A DNA stretch of 64,000 nt from Pseudomonas sp. (GCF_030690725.1 NZ_JAUYGD010000067.1:90715-154714), one strand, 5' to 3'. Counted from the stretch's first letter, positions 6,979 through 16,113 are shown. Program-made: numbers and translations. Notes: generated from the sequence alone by a model not told the origin.

Positions 6979-8146
6979 AGCTAGGCGCAGCCACCTTCAC
7001 GCGATTACGGCCATCTTGCTTGGCGCTGTACAGCGCGCGGTCACTGGCCACATAGAGGCTGTCGTAAGTGCCTGACTGGCCTGCGTCCAGATAGCTCATG
7101 CCGATGCTTACGGTGACGGCAACGTCTTTACCGTCCACCTCCTGTAACTGCGTCTCCACCAGCTGGCGCAGCTTCTCGGCGATCTGCAGCCCCTGCTCGC
7201 GGTCGCAGTTCACCAGCAATAACATGAACTCCTCACCACCCAGACGTGCCAGGCTGTCGAGGCCTCGTACCTGGCTGGAAAGTAGCGCAGCGATGCGCTT
7301 GATAACGACATCGCCCAGTGGATGACCGAAGCGGTCGTTGACGGTCTTGAAATGATCGAGATCGAGCAGCAGCAAGCACAATGGCTGTTGCGTGCGCTGA
7401 CAACGCAGCAATTCACGCTCGACGATGCCATTAAACGCGCGGCGATTGAGCAGGCCGCTCAGTGGGTCATGTTCGGCAAGGTAGCTGAGTTTGTGGTTCT
7501 GCTCTTCAAGCAGCTGTGCCTGGTCTTGCAGCCGCTGTTTCTGGGTGTTGATCTGTACGAAGTTGCTCCACTGCAACCACGCCAACAGCAGGCCAATGGA
7601 GCAACTGGATAGACCATTGACTTGATTGCTCAACAAGACCGCTGGGGTGCTCTGGGTTTGTTGGATGCCAAACAGAAACAGCGCCAGGGTCAGGCTAAAC
7701 AGCCAAAGGGCGGAAAGTGGGCGGTGCAAAAAAACCAGCGCCGTCAAGCTACACCCCACCAGTAGCGGGGTGATATTGCTGGTGACTAATTGATCGATAG
7801 CGCTAATCAGAGCGGCGAAGCACAGCGTGCCGAGTACCGCCACGTTGACGCTGATCTGGCGTAAGCGAACTAACTCTGGCCGGGAGGCTAAATACCAAGC
7901 CGCTAACGCCAGCGCCCCGAAGAACACCAACATGCCGGTGTGCGCGGCGAGAATGCCCTGCCGCCATAAGGCTTCATTGGCGGACTCGGGCTGTCGTTGC
8001 CAGAACAGCCAGATGTGCATCAGGTTGAGGGGTGGAATCCAGGGCGCAGCAAGCCGCAGGCGCCGTATGTTTTGCTCAAGCAACTGTGGCGCAAAGGCTC
8101 GGTTCTTTTCAGCAATGGTTTGCCAGTTAATACGCCAAGCACGCAA
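6977..8146 (-). CDS. Membrane diguanylate cyclase (GGDEF)
   Basis: 389 residues from the chosen TTG start. The N-terminal half holds several hydrophobic segments (about residues 65-200), like an MASE-type sensor region. A short coiled linker (QKQRLQDQAQLLEEQNHKL) leads to a C-terminal GGDEF domain with HDPLSGLLNRR, the DLDHFKTVND metal-binding block and GGEEF at about 303-307. An RxxD I-site (RGLD) lies five residues before GGEEF, so product inhibition by c-di-GMP is expected. The enzyme should make c-di-GMP from GTP at the inner membrane. AAAGGAG nine bases before the TTG decides the start; an upstream start at 8266 would run through a hairpin and has no good ribosome site. Confidence 0.85.
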   Translation of the reverse strand: MRAWRINWQTIAEKNRAFAPQLLEQNIRRLRLAAPWIPPLNLMHIWLFWQRQPESANEALWRQGILAAHTGMLVFFGALALAAWYLASRPELVRLRQISVNVAVLGTLCFAALISAIDQLVTSNITPLLVGCSLTALVFLHRPLSALWLFSLTLALFLFGIQQTQSTPAVLLSNQVNGLSSCSIGLLLAWLQWSNFVQINTQKQRLQDQAQLLEEQNHKLSYLAEHDPLSGLLNRRAFNGIVERELLRCQRTQQPLCLLLLDLDHFKTVNDRFGHPLGDVVIKRIAALLSSQVRGLDSLARLGGEEFMLLLVNCDREQGLQIAEKLRQLVETQLQEVDGKDVAVTVSIGMSYLDAGQSGTYDSLYVASDRALYSAKQDGRNRVKVAAPS

Positions 8147-8221
8147 TGCCCATAACTCCTTTAACGGTATCAGTGCAGGGCCCAGAGAGTTCGAGCCTTG
8201 TTGATAGACGTTACACAAGTT

Positions 8222-8257
8222 CAGCCTGCCGGGCGACTGAGTTATCCCGGCAGGCTG
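8222..8257. terminator. 12-bp perfect hairpin after the aminotransferase gene
   Basis: Arms 8222-8233 and 8246-8257 (CAGCCTGCCGGG and complement) pair perfectly around a 12-base loop. Lies between the aminotransferase stop and the cyclase start on the minus strand. It lacks a T tract, so terminator function is uncertain. Confidence 0.45.
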
Positions 8258-8277
8258 TGGGCACACTAGAACAGGCT

Positions 8278-9660
8278 TTACAGCAGGCCCAACTCCATCG
8301 CCGTGCGATCCACTGCGAGTTTGGTTTTGGCCACCAATTCGTCCAGCTCAGTGCGCCCAGCCACCAGGGCCGGCGCCATGATCATGCGTCCCTGGGTGGA
8401 GCGGATAATCACGCCTTCCTCGAAGCCGATGGTGCGGCAGCGCCAGGCTATGTCGCCTTCATTGGCGAAGCGCTTGCGGCTGGTTTTGTCCTCGGCAAAC
8501 TGCAGGGCGGCGACCAGGCCGGTGCCCTGGATATCACCGACCAACGGGTGGTTGCCGAACACCTCACGCAGGCATTGCTGCAAATAAGGGCCGGTGTCGT
8601 CCTTGACCTGATTGACCACGCCTTCATCGCGCAGCGCCTTGATATTGGCCAGGGCCACGGCGGCTGCAACCGGGTGGCCGGAATAGGTCAGGCCGTGGGC
8701 GAATACGCCGCCTTGTTCCACCAGCGTCTCGGCGATGCGCTTGGAGAGCACCAGGCCGCCCATGGGCACATAGCCCGAGGTCAGGCCCTTGGCGATGGAC
8801 AGGGTGTCCGGCTGGAAGCCGAAGTGCTGGTGGGCAAACCATTCGCCGGTACGGCCGAAGCCACCGATCACTTCGTCGGCGCACAGCAGCACGCCGTACT
8901 GGCGGCAGATGCGCTGGATTTCCGGCCAATAGCTTTCCGGCGGGAAGATCATGCCGCCGGCACCCTGGAAGGGTTCGGCAATAAAGCCGGCGACGTTTTC
9001 CGCGCCCAGTTCGAGAATCTTCTCCTCCAGCTGCAGGGCACAGCGGCGGCCGAATTCGGCCGGGGTCAGCTCACCGCCGTTGGCGTACCAGTAGGGTTCG
9101 TCGATGTGCTCGATATCCGGCAGCATGCCGCCCATCTCATGCATAAATTTCATCCCGCCCAGGGCGGTGCTGGCCAGGGTGGAACCGTGGTAGCCGTTCC
9201 AGCGGCCGATCATCACCTTCTTCTCGGGCTTGCCGAGAATCTGCCAGTAGCGGCGCACGGTGCGGATCAGCACCTCGTTGGCCTCGGAGCCGGAGTTGGT
9301 GTAGATGGCGTGGCTGTAATGGGCGGGCAGCAGGCTGAACAGGGTTTCCGACAGCTCGACCACGGCCGGGTGAGTGGTGTGGAAGAACATGTTGTAGTAC
9401 GACAGCTGCTCCATCTGCTTGCTCGCGGCGGCGACCAGGTCCTTGCGGCCGTAGCCGAGGTTGGTGCACCAGAGCCCGGACATGCCGTCGAGGTAGCGCT
9501 TGCCGTCGTTATCCCAGAGGTACAGGCCCTCGCCGCGCACCATCACGCGTGGCCCTTCGGCATTCAGCGCTTTCTGGTCAAGAAAGGCGTGGATATGGTG
9601 GGCGGCATCCAGCGCCTGGTAGTCCTGAGTCTGGCGGTTGGGGGTGTTTGGGACTGTCAT
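8278..9660 (-). CDS. Class III aminotransferase, SpuC-like (putrescine/amine-pyruvate type)
   Basis: 460 residues, PLP-dependent. Family blocks include GLWCTNLGYGRKDL, the TNSGSEANE phosphate-contact region, GRWNGYHGST, ADEVIGGFGRTGEWF and the PLP-lysine motif SIAKGLTSGY. These match omega-amine/putrescine:pyruvate transaminases such as P. aeruginosa SpuC, but the gene is not an obvious SpuC orthologue. Neighbouring permease and PuuC/KauB-like aldehyde dehydrogenase genes on the same strand suggest uptake of an amine, transamination to an aldehyde and oxidation to an acid. The ATG at 9660 has GAGG nine bases upstream; a TTG three codons earlier is less likely. Substrate is unproven. Confidence 0.85.
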   Translation of the reverse strand: MTVPNTPNRQTQDYQALDAAHHIHAFLDQKALNAEGPRVMVRGEGLYLWDNDGKRYLDGMSGLWCTNLGYGRKDLVAAASKQMEQLSYYNMFFHTTHPAVVELSETLFSLLPAHYSHAIYTNSGSEANEVLIRTVRRYWQILGKPEKKVMIGRWNGYHGSTLASTALGGMKFMHEMGGMLPDIEHIDEPYWYANGGELTPAEFGRRCALQLEEKILELGAENVAGFIAEPFQGAGGMIFPPESYWPEIQRICRQYGVLLCADEVIGGFGRTGEWFAHQHFGFQPDTLSIAKGLTSGYVPMGGLVLSKRIAETLVEQGGVFAHGLTYSGHPVAAAVALANIKALRDEGVVNQVKDDTGPYLQQCLREVFGNHPLVGDIQGTGLVAALQFAEDKTSRKRFANEGDIAWRCRTIGFEEGVIIRSTQGRMIMAPALVAGRTELDELVAKTKLAVDRTAMELGLL

Positions 9661-9725
9661 TTTCAGCAACCTCGGTGATTACCTGTGGTGTTCGAGTAAG
9701 CCGGAGGCACGCCCCCGGCGGGACT

Positions 9726-11156
9726 TCATTTGCGTGCCAGCACCTTGTCGATGGGCTCCGGGGTGAACAGGGGTTTGCGCATCACCAGTTTGATCCACAG
9801 TACGGCGATCACCGATACCAGGCCGAGCACCGCACCGGCGCTGTAGAAGATCGAGGCGGTCATCTCCGGGGTGGGCGACACGTAGTAGATCGATACCAGC
9901 ATACCGGCGATGCCGAGGATCTGCGGCAGCGGGTAGAAGGGCGTCTTGAACGGGCGGGCCAGATCAGGATAGCGGCGGCGCAGGGCGATCACATCCAGGT
10001 GGCAGATGATGTAAGCCAGCAGCCAGGCCACCGCCGCAGCCAGCAGCAACAGGCCAATGGCCGCCGGGTCGTCGCCCATAAACACCACTGGCAGGCCGGT
10101 AATGGCGGCCACGAACAGCACGGCGACCCAGGGCGCCTGGTACTTCTTGCTGAGCATTTTGAACTGCGGGAAGGCCTGGCCGTTGACCGCCATGCCGTAG
10201 AGCATGCGCGGGATGGCCGCCAGCGAGGTGTTGACTGTGCTGCAGGTGGCGGTGATGGCAGCGACTACCAGGAAGATTTTCCCGGTTTCGCCGAACAGCG
10301 CGGTGGCGAACAGGTAGTGCGGCAGAGCCGAACCGGCCAGTTCATCCTGCGGCACATAGAGCAGCGCACCGACGCAGTAGAGGGCGATGGTGATAAAGAT
10401 TACCGTCACGCCGAGGATCATCGACCAGGGAATAGTGCGCTTTGGATTGCGCGACTCTTCCACCAGCGGGCAGACGAACTCGGCGCCTACAAAGCCCCAG
10501 ATGGCCAGCGCCACCAGGGTCATCACGCTGGCGCCCATGGGGTTCCAGTCGCTGGTAATGGCCGTGCTCAGCGCCGGCTCGCTGCCGCTGCCGGTCACCG
10601 CCGCCAGGCCCAGGGCCAGCAGCACGACCACCATGATCAGCGCCAGGGCCGATTGCAGGCGCGCGAAGATGTCGATGCCCAGCAGGTTGAGCAAGGTAAA
10701 CACCACCAGCACGCCATAGGCGATCAGCATGCTCGGGAAGGCACCGGGGTAGACCTCGTTGATGATCAGATCAAGCAGCAGCAACTCCGCCGATAGGGCG
10801 AACATCGCCACCACCACATAACCGGAGAAGGTCGCCAGAATCGCCGGAAAATGCCCCAGGGCCACCTCGGTGTAGCTGCTCAGGCTGCCGGCGCGGGGGA
10901 TCATCAACGCCAGTTCGGCGAACGACAGCACATAGCTCAGGGCCAGGAGGAAGGCCAGCGCCAGGGGGATCAGAAAGCCCAGGCCGGCGATGCCCGCGCC
11001 TTGCAGCATCAACACCATCACGCCCTGTGACACCACCAGGCCGATGGCCACGGCGAGCAGGGCGGTCAGGCCCAGGCTGGGTTTGCGAGTGCGCGCGGCT
11101 GCGCTTGCTTGAGCCAGGCCAACGGGAGCCGCAAGGCTGATATTGGGGTCGTGCAT
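9726..11156 (-). CDS. APC-superfamily amino acid/amine permease
   Basis: 476 residues with about twelve hydrophobic segments starting near residue 30, typical of the amino acid-polyamine-organocation superfamily. The conserved GFVGAEFVCPLVEESRNPKRTIP block after the fifth/sixth segment is the family signature. The start at 11156 is set by AGGAG seven bases upstream; the frame is open further but without a ribosome site. It lies 65 bases from the aminotransferase gene and 157 bases downstream of the aldehyde dehydrogenase gene, all on the minus strand, so it probably imports the amine or amino acid these enzymes degrade. The solute cannot be named from sequence. Confidence 0.85.
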   Translation of the reverse strand: MHDPNISLAAPVGLAQASAAARTRKPSLGLTALLAVAIGLVVSQGVMVLMLQGAGIAGLGFLIPLALAFLLALSYVLSFAELALMIPRAGSLSSYTEVALGHFPAILATFSGYVVVAMFALSAELLLLDLIINEVYPGAFPSMLIAYGVLVVFTLLNLLGIDIFARLQSALALIMVVVLLALGLAAVTGSGSEPALSTAITSDWNPMGASVMTLVALAIWGFVGAEFVCPLVEESRNPKRTIPWSMILGVTVIFITIALYCVGALLYVPQDELAGSALPHYLFATALFGETGKIFLVVAAITATCSTVNTSLAAIPRMLYGMAVNGQAFPQFKMLSKKYQAPWVAVLFVAAITGLPVVFMGDDPAAIGLLLLAAAVAWLLAYIICHLDVIALRRRYPDLARPFKTPFYPLPQILGIAGMLVSIYYVSPTPEMTASIFYSAGAVLGLVSVIAVLWIKLVMRKPLFTPEPIDKVLARK

Positions 11157-11313
11157 GGGAGTTCTCCTGCAATCTTGTTGTTGTGTCAGGTGAGCCACAC
11201 GCGGCAGGGGCCGCAGTTATCTGCTGCGCTTTTGCGGGCGCAGCTGTCCATTGCGCCTTACAAGCAGCGCAGTTGTCTGGGGTGTTCTGAGGGCAGCCGT
11301 TACCGGCTGCGCA

Positions 11314-12807
11314 TTAGCTGCGCAGCTGGAACCAGGTGGTCTTCATCAGGCTGTACTTGTCGAAGGCATGCAGTGACAGGTCGCGGCCAAAGCCTGATTG
11401 CTTGCAACCGCCGAACGGCACGCAGACATCCAGGGCATCCACGGTATTTACCGACACAGTGCCGGCGCGCAGGCGTTTGGCCACGCGGTGAGCGCGGTGC
11501 AGGTTGTCGGTCCACAGCGAGGCGGCCAGGCCGTACTGGCTTTCGTTGGCCAGGCGCACGGCCTCGTCCTCGCTGTCAAAGGGGATAACCGCCAGCACCG
11601 GGCCGAATACTTCTTCGCGGGCCAGCTGCATCGTCGGGCTGACGTGGGTGAAGATGGTCGGCTGGATAAAACTATCCGAGCCATTGAAACTCAGGCGCTG
11701 GCCACCACAGGCCAGCGTGGCGCCCTGGCTCTGCGCCCGGTCGATAAAGCCCATGATGCGCTCGGCCTGGCGCGCATCGACGATGGCGCCGGCGCGGCTG
11801 GTCGGGTTGAGTGGGTCGCCCGGTTGCCACTGTTGGGCCTTGGCGATCAGACGTTGGACAAATTCATCGTGAATCTCGCGCTGCACCAGCAGGCGCGAGT
11901 TGGCCGAGCAGACTTCGCCCTGGTTGAAGAATATGGCGAAGGCAGCTTTTTCCGCGGCCAGGTCGAGATCCTGGCAGTCGGCGAATACCAGGTTGGCGCT
12001 CTTGCCGCCGCATTCCAGCCATACCTGCTTGAGGTTGGACTGCGCCGCGTAGGCCATAAAGTATTTGCCCACCTCGGTGGAGCCGGTAAAGGCCAGGCAG
12101 TCCACATCCATATGCAGGCCCAGGGCCTTGCCGGCCGTTTCGCCCAGGCCTGGCAGCACGTTCAGCACCCCGGCCGGCACGCCAGCTTCCAGGGCCAGCT
12201 GAGCCAGGCGCAGGGCGGAGAAGGGCGATTGCTCGGCCGGCTTCAATACCACTGAGTTGCCCACAGCCAGGGCCGGCGCGAGCTTCCAGGCGGCCAGGTC
12301 CAGGGGGAAGTTCCACGGCACCACAGCGCCGATCACGCCTAACGGCTCGCGGGTGATGGTGGCCAGGACGTCGCTGGCGGTCGGCGCTACTTCGTCATAG
12401 CGCTTGTCCAGGGCTTCGGCGTACCAGCTGAAAACCTGGGCGGCGCCGGGTACGTCGATGGTGTAGGCATCCATCACCGGCTTGCCCATATTCAGCGAGT
12501 CGAGCAGCGCCAGCTCCTCGCGGTTGGTCAGGATCAGCTCGGCCAAACGCAGCAATACCTGCTTGCGCTCGCGCGGTGCCATGCGCGCCCAGAGGCCGTG
12601 CTCGAAAGCCTGGCGGGCGCTGGCCACGGCGGCATCGACATCGGCTGCATCACAGGCGGCTACATGGGCCAGCAACTGGTGGGTGGCCGGATTGATCGAC
12701 GCGAAGGTCGCGCCGCTCTGCGCTGGGCGCAACTGGCCATCGATCAGGGCCTGGGTGATAAAGCCTTGCGCGGCGGCGCGCTTCTGCCAATCGCTATGGT
12801 CCAACAT
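11314..12807 (-). CDS. NAD(P)-dependent aldehyde dehydrogenase, PuuC/KauB-like
   Basis: 497 residues, the standard size. It carries the VVPWNFPL nucleotide-binding block, FTGSTEVGK, the catalytic Glu265 in LECGGKSANLVF and the catalytic Cys300 in FNQGEVC, plus the C-terminal FGGCKQSGFGRDLS motif. It resembles gamma-glutamyl-aminobutyraldehyde and 4-guanidinobutyraldehyde dehydrogenases of polyamine and arginine catabolism (PuuC, KauB/PauC). Acts in the cytoplasm. The start MLDHSDWQ is preceded by AGGATAAAGG; an ATG five codons upstream lacks spacing to a ribosome site. An array of four palindromes (12829-12902) lies directly upstream and probably controls it. The exact aldehyde is uncertain. 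Confidence 0.88.
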   Translation of the reverse strand: MLDHSDWQKRAAAQGFITQALIDGQLRPAQSGATFASINPATHQLLAHVAACDAADVDAAVASARQAFEHGLWARMAPRERKQVLLRLAELILTNREELALLDSLNMGKPVMDAYTIDVPGAAQVFSWYAEALDKRYDEVAPTASDVLATITREPLGVIGAVVPWNFPLDLAAWKLAPALAVGNSVVLKPAEQSPFSALRLAQLALEAGVPAGVLNVLPGLGETAGKALGLHMDVDCLAFTGSTEVGKYFMAYAAQSNLKQVWLECGGKSANLVFADCQDLDLAAEKAAFAIFFNQGEVCSANSRLLVQREIHDEFVQRLIAKAQQWQPGDPLNPTSRAGAIVDARQAERIMGFIDRAQSQGATLACGGQRLSFNGSDSFIQPTIFTHVSPTMQLAREEVFGPVLAVIPFDSEDEAVRLANESQYGLAASLWTDNLHRAHRVAKRLRAGTVSVNTVDALDVCVPFGGCKQSGFGRDLSLHAFDKYSLMKTTWFQLRS

Positions 12808-12828
12808 CGCCTTTATCCTCATTCCTGG

Positions 12829-12902
12829 GCCGCTAGCGGCATACCGGGGCCGTAAACGGCTGGTCGGGTGCCGTGAGCGGCATGCCTGATGCCGTGAACG
12901 GC
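12829..12902. promoter_or_regulatory. Four evenly spaced 12-bp palindromes, candidate operator array
   Basis: Palindromes of form GCCG-N4-CGGC lie at 12829-12840, 12849-12860, 12870-12881 and 12891-12902. The middle bases are CTAG, TAAA, TGAG and TGAA. Centre spacings are 20, 21 and 21 bp, that is two helical turns, and the 8-9-base linkers differ in sequence. The array sits between the aldehyde dehydrogenase gene and the divergent LysR gene. It may be a cooperative operator, or a run of hairpins in the leader. The bound factor is unknown; LysR regulators usually prefer T-N11-A sites. Confidence 0.6.
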
Positions 12903-13074
12903 TTCTTGTGGTTGTTGAGGGTGATGGTGGCGCAGGTCGGGCAGAAGGAAAATTAGTAAATTTATACTCGCAGGCTATTAAAAAACTGGGCAGCCCCAGT
13001 GCCGGGCCTGGGGTATGTTGGCTGCATAAAATCAGTACAAGACGGCCAGGAAGCCGCTATTAAGGAGGTACCGC

Positions 13075-13989
13075 ATGGCCGCCTATACCCTGCGTCAGCT
13101 CAAGTATTTCGTCACCACCGTGGAGTGCGGCAGCGTCGCCGAGGCCTCGCGCAAGCTGTATATCGCCCAGCCATCGATTTCCACGGCGATCAAGGGCCTG
13201 GAAGAGAGCTTCGGCTTGCAACTGTTTATCCGCCATCACGCCCAGGGCGTTTCCCTGACCCCCGGCGGCGCGCGTTTCTACAAGAAGGCTCAAGAGCTGA
13301 TCCGCATGGCCCGCGAGTTCGAGCAGAACGCCCTGGCCGATAACGACGTGGTGGCCGGGCAGATCGATATCGGCTGCTTCGAGACCGTGGCGCCGCTGTA
13401 TCTGCCGCGACTGATTGCCGGCTTTAATGCGCTCTATCCAGGCGTGGAAATCCGCATCCGCGACGGTGAGCAGCAGGAGCTGATTCAGGGCCTGACCGCC
13501 GGGCGCTTCGACCTGGCCATCCTCTACGACCATGACCTCGATGCGACCATCGTCAGCGAACCGCTCATGACCCCACAAAAACCTTACGCCCTGCTGCCCG
13601 AAGGCCACCGCTTTACCGGTCAGGCCCAGGTGTCACTGCGCGACCTCTGCCTGGAGCCGATGATCCTGCTCGACGTGCAACCGAGTCGCACCTACTTCGT
13701 CAGCCTGTTCGAGGAGCTGGGCCTTGCGCCCAATATCGTCTTCAGCTCGCCGTCCATTGAAATGGTGCGCGGCATGGTCGGCCAGGGCTTCGGCTTCTCC
13801 CTGCTGGTGACCCGCCCGCACTCGGAATGCACTTACGACGGCAAGAAGGTGGTGACCGTGGATATCAGCGAACCGGTAGCCAGCTCCGGCCTAGCCGCCG
13901 CCTGGCTCAAGCGTGCACCGCTGACCAAGCCGGCGCAGTTGTTTGTTGAGTTCTGTAAGGAACAATTGGCGGGGAGCGTGGCGAAATAG
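13075..13989 (+). CDS. LysR-family transcriptional regulator
   Basis: 304 residues. Residues 1-60 form the LysR winged helix (LRQLKYFVTTVECGSVAEAS, then QPSISTAIKGLEESFGLQLF). Residues about 90-300 are the periplasmic-binding-protein-like effector domain (GQIDIGCFETVAPLYLPRLI and following). AAGGAGG lies directly before the ATG, an unusually strong ribosome site. It is divergent from the aldehyde dehydrogenase gene, and the 267-base gap contains both promoters and the palindrome array, so it probably controls the aldehyde dehydrogenase/permease/aminotransferase set in response to an amine-derived effector. The effector is unknown. Confidence 0.9.
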   Translation: MAAYTLRQLKYFVTTVECGSVAEASRKLYIAQPSISTAIKGLEESFGLQLFIRHHAQGVSLTPGGARFYKKAQELIRMAREFEQNALADNDVVAGQIDIGCFETVAPLYLPRLIAGFNALYPGVEIRIRDGEQQELIQGLTAGRFDLAILYDHDLDATIVSEPLMTPQKPYALLPEGHRFTGQAQVSLRDLCLEPMILLDVQPSRTYFVSLFEELGLAPNIVFSSPSIEMVRGMVGQGFGFSLLVTRPHSECTYDGKKVVTVDISEPVASSGLAAAWLKRAPLTKPAQLFVEFCKEQLAGSVAK

Positions 13990-14225
13990 TGGATCGCGGG
14001 AAGGGGGCGGCCAGAAGCAATAATTCACCATGGGCTGCTTTCGCCCCACGGGGGATGCCAAGGCCCATGCGGATAAGCTATCGCTACAGCCCCATTAAAT
14101 AAGCATTCGTCGGTATTAAAGTGCCGATTAGTATCAGGCTTTACCTTATTTAAAGATTTATATTGCTGATTAATTGATGGTGATCCAAGATAATCAGCAT
14201 CTTAATGCCGGTTTATGGTGCTGCC
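13990..14225. promoter_or_regulatory. AT-rich control region of the hipA-like operon with inverted repeat
   Basis: Markedly more AT-rich than its surroundings. A 9-bp perfect inverted repeat (TGCTGATTA 14164-14172, TAATCAGCA 14191-14199, 18-base loop) lies just before the toxin start and is a good candidate for antitoxin binding. A second short one, TCGG...CCGA, spans about 14109-14127. Confidence 0.45.
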
Positions 14226-15542
14226 ATGTACGACGCGCTGACCATACAAACCTACGTAAACGGCCAATGGCACGACGCTCTCGATTTGAGTTTTGCGGAT
14301 GCGCAACAGCTTGCGGGTACGCGCAGTACGGCTTCGTACAGCACGAAATATCTGTCCACCTTTTACGATGTGACAGAAAACATCTTCGAATATGCCGTCA
14401 GCGTTAACTTGCCAGTCAACTGGGCTTCTGACGATAGCAAAGGCTTTCCTGCCTTCGTTTACGACATCATTCCGGCTGGTCATGCAAAGCAGTCGCTGCT
14501 CAAGCGTTTTAATGATGAAAAGCCCGATGGAATGGATATTGATCTGTTCTTGTTGGGCAGATGCACCCCATCGCCTATCGGCAATCTGCGTGTGAAAGAG
14601 TCTGTTGAGGCCCTTGAGGACTCGGGTGCCGAAGCATTTGCTCGCCAGGAAGTTATTGAGCGCACCAATGATTTCCTTGAGTACGCCTACGAGGCTGGCG
14701 CTGCCCTAGGCGGCGCGACAGGTGCGCAAGGTGAAGCCCCAAAGCTATTGCTGGCAGAGAGTCGTGACGGACAGTTTTATGCGGATGCCATGCTCGATGA
14801 CTCGTTCGTGCAAGCACACTGGCTAGTTAAGTTCGCCCGGAACAAGGTGACTGAGAACGACAAGAACATTCTTCGCGCCGAATATCAGTACTACAAAGCG
14901 GTGTCGAGCCTAGGCCTGAATACCGTTTCGACTAATGGGTTGAGCTTGGAAGAAGCCGAAAAGCCCAGCCTTTGGATGCCACGGTTTGACCGTATCGTGG
15001 ATGGCGAGAGCGTCGAGCGGATCGCGGTTGAATCGGTCTACTCCTTACTGGGTAACACAGAGCCTGGATCGAGGCTCAAGCATGAAGCTGTGCTGTCGAA
15101 GCTGATTGAGTTGTGGTGCATAAGCGGGCAAAACGATGAGGTGCCAGAGCTGATCTTTGAGTACATCCGCCGAGACCTGCTTAACCGAATCCTTGGCAAC
15201 AGTGACAACCACGGTCGCAACACATCCATTTTCCGCTACAGGGGAAGGTTTGATTTGGCCCCGATCTATGACCTGGCCCCGATGGTTCTGGATGCAGATG
15301 GGGTAACAAGGGCAACGAAATGGCAGGCCGAAAAGAAAGGCAGCCCGAAGTGGCGTGATATTTGTGCCTGCTTCCCGCAGTGGTATGCCCCAGATGATCT
15401 GTACGAGCGTATCCGTGATGCCGCCAAAGCATTCAGAGCGCTGCCGGATTTACTCGTAGGTATGCCGCTGGATATCCGCCAATCCAATGCGCTGCCAGTG
15501 AACGATCTGGATAGGCACCTTGGATATTGGGAGCTGCGATGA
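14226..15542 (+). CDS. HipA-like serine/threonine kinase toxin
   Basis: 438 residues, the size of full-length HipA. The C-terminal kinase core carries NRILGNSDNHGRNTSIF (catalytic Asp about 327, Asn about 332) and the metal-binding Asp in FDLAPIYDLAP (about 349). A glycine-rich GGATGAQGEAPKLLL loop (about 162-175) matches the phosphorylatable/ATP loop of HipA. HipA kinases phosphorylate tRNA synthetases (GltX in E. coli) and induce dormancy; the target here is unknown. The start at 14226 is chosen because family similarity begins at MYDALTIQTYVNG. The toxin gene comes before the antitoxin gene and their ends overlap by four bases. Lower GC than neighbours suggests acquisition. Confidence 0.8.
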   Translation: MYDALTIQTYVNGQWHDALDLSFADAQQLAGTRSTASYSTKYLSTFYDVTENIFEYAVSVNLPVNWASDDSKGFPAFVYDIIPAGHAKQSLLKRFNDEKPDGMDIDLFLLGRCTPSPIGNLRVKESVEALEDSGAEAFARQEVIERTNDFLEYAYEAGAALGGATGAQGEAPKLLLAESRDGQFYADAMLDDSFVQAHWLVKFARNKVTENDKNILRAEYQYYKAVSSLGLNTVSTNGLSLEEAEKPSLWMPRFDRIVDGESVERIAVESVYSLLGNTEPGSRLKHEAVLSKLIELWCISGQNDEVPELIFEYIRRDLLNRILGNSDNHGRNTSIFRYRGRFDLAPIYDLAPMVLDADGVTRATKWQAEKKGSPKWRDICACFPQWYAPDDLYERIRDAAKAFRALPDLLVGMPLDIRQSNALPVNDLDRHLGYWELR

Positions 15543-16048
15543 GGACCATGACCGGAGCACAGCGTAAGCAACTGATCGACGAGATCATTCAGCTACACAC
15601 GAATGGTGAATTAACCCTGGGCATGGCTATCCGTAGGCTCCGTTTGGAGGTCACAGGTTTTGATCAGGAAACCTTTGCCCAAATGTGTGGCATGTCCACC
15701 AGAGCGCTGTACCAGCTGGAAACGGACAAAGGCAATCCGACCTTGAGCACCGTCGATTCAATATTGCGCAAATTTGGCCTGCGGATGGGGCTGATGATGG
15801 CCATTGCACCCAGCAAAAGACCATCGTTGGCGGCTGCGCTGCCCTCAAACACAAGGCGTGTTACTGCGGTTAAACGCAATGGCGTACCTGCAGTCGTTAA
15901 GTCTGATGATTCAAGCCGCAAGGTCACCCATGTCATCTCAAGGGGGGCAAAGCCTAAAGGGACGGCTGGGAGCAGACCTGCCTCTGGCAAGTCGCACAAA
16001 GTCGCCCAAAAAGAGATCCCTGGGGCCGACGATTCCGGCCAAGACTGA
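15539..16048 (+). CDS. HTH antitoxin-like regulator with long basic tail
   Basis: 169 residues. A Cro/C1-type helix-turn-helix occupies about 30-85 (FDQETFAQMCGMSTRALYQLETDKGNPTLSTVDSIL), as in HipB. The remaining 80 residues are low-complexity, rich in Lys, Ser, Arg and Ala, and look disordered; canonical HipB is only about 88 residues. The ATG overlaps the toxin stop codon (ATGA), so the two are co-translated. It should neutralise the kinase and repress the shared promoter. The toxin-first gene order is opposite to E. coli hipBA. The tail may be the toxin-binding or protease-sensitive part; that is inference. Confidence 0.7.
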   Translation: MRTMTGAQRKQLIDEIIQLHTNGELTLGMAIRRLRLEVTGFDQETFAQMCGMSTRALYQLETDKGNPTLSTVDSILRKFGLRMGLMMAIAPSKRPSLAAALPSNTRRVTAVKRNGVPAVVKSDDSSRKVTHVISRGAKPKGTAGSRPASGKSHKVAQKEIPGADDSGQD

Positions 16049-16113
16049 ATACACTATGCGCCAGACTATCCCGCGCCATCCCTATGGCTGCCTCGAACAA
16101 GGACCGCGCCTCC

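Noticed and set aside
8146..9678. A 510-codon open frame on the plus strand
   Set aside because: Antisense to the class III aminotransferase; low-complexity Gly/Gln/His-rich product and no ribosome site.
12829..12902. The four-palindrome array as a small CRISPR
   Set aside because: Units are 12-bp palindromes with 8-9-base linkers, far too short for repeats and spacers, and no cas genes are near.
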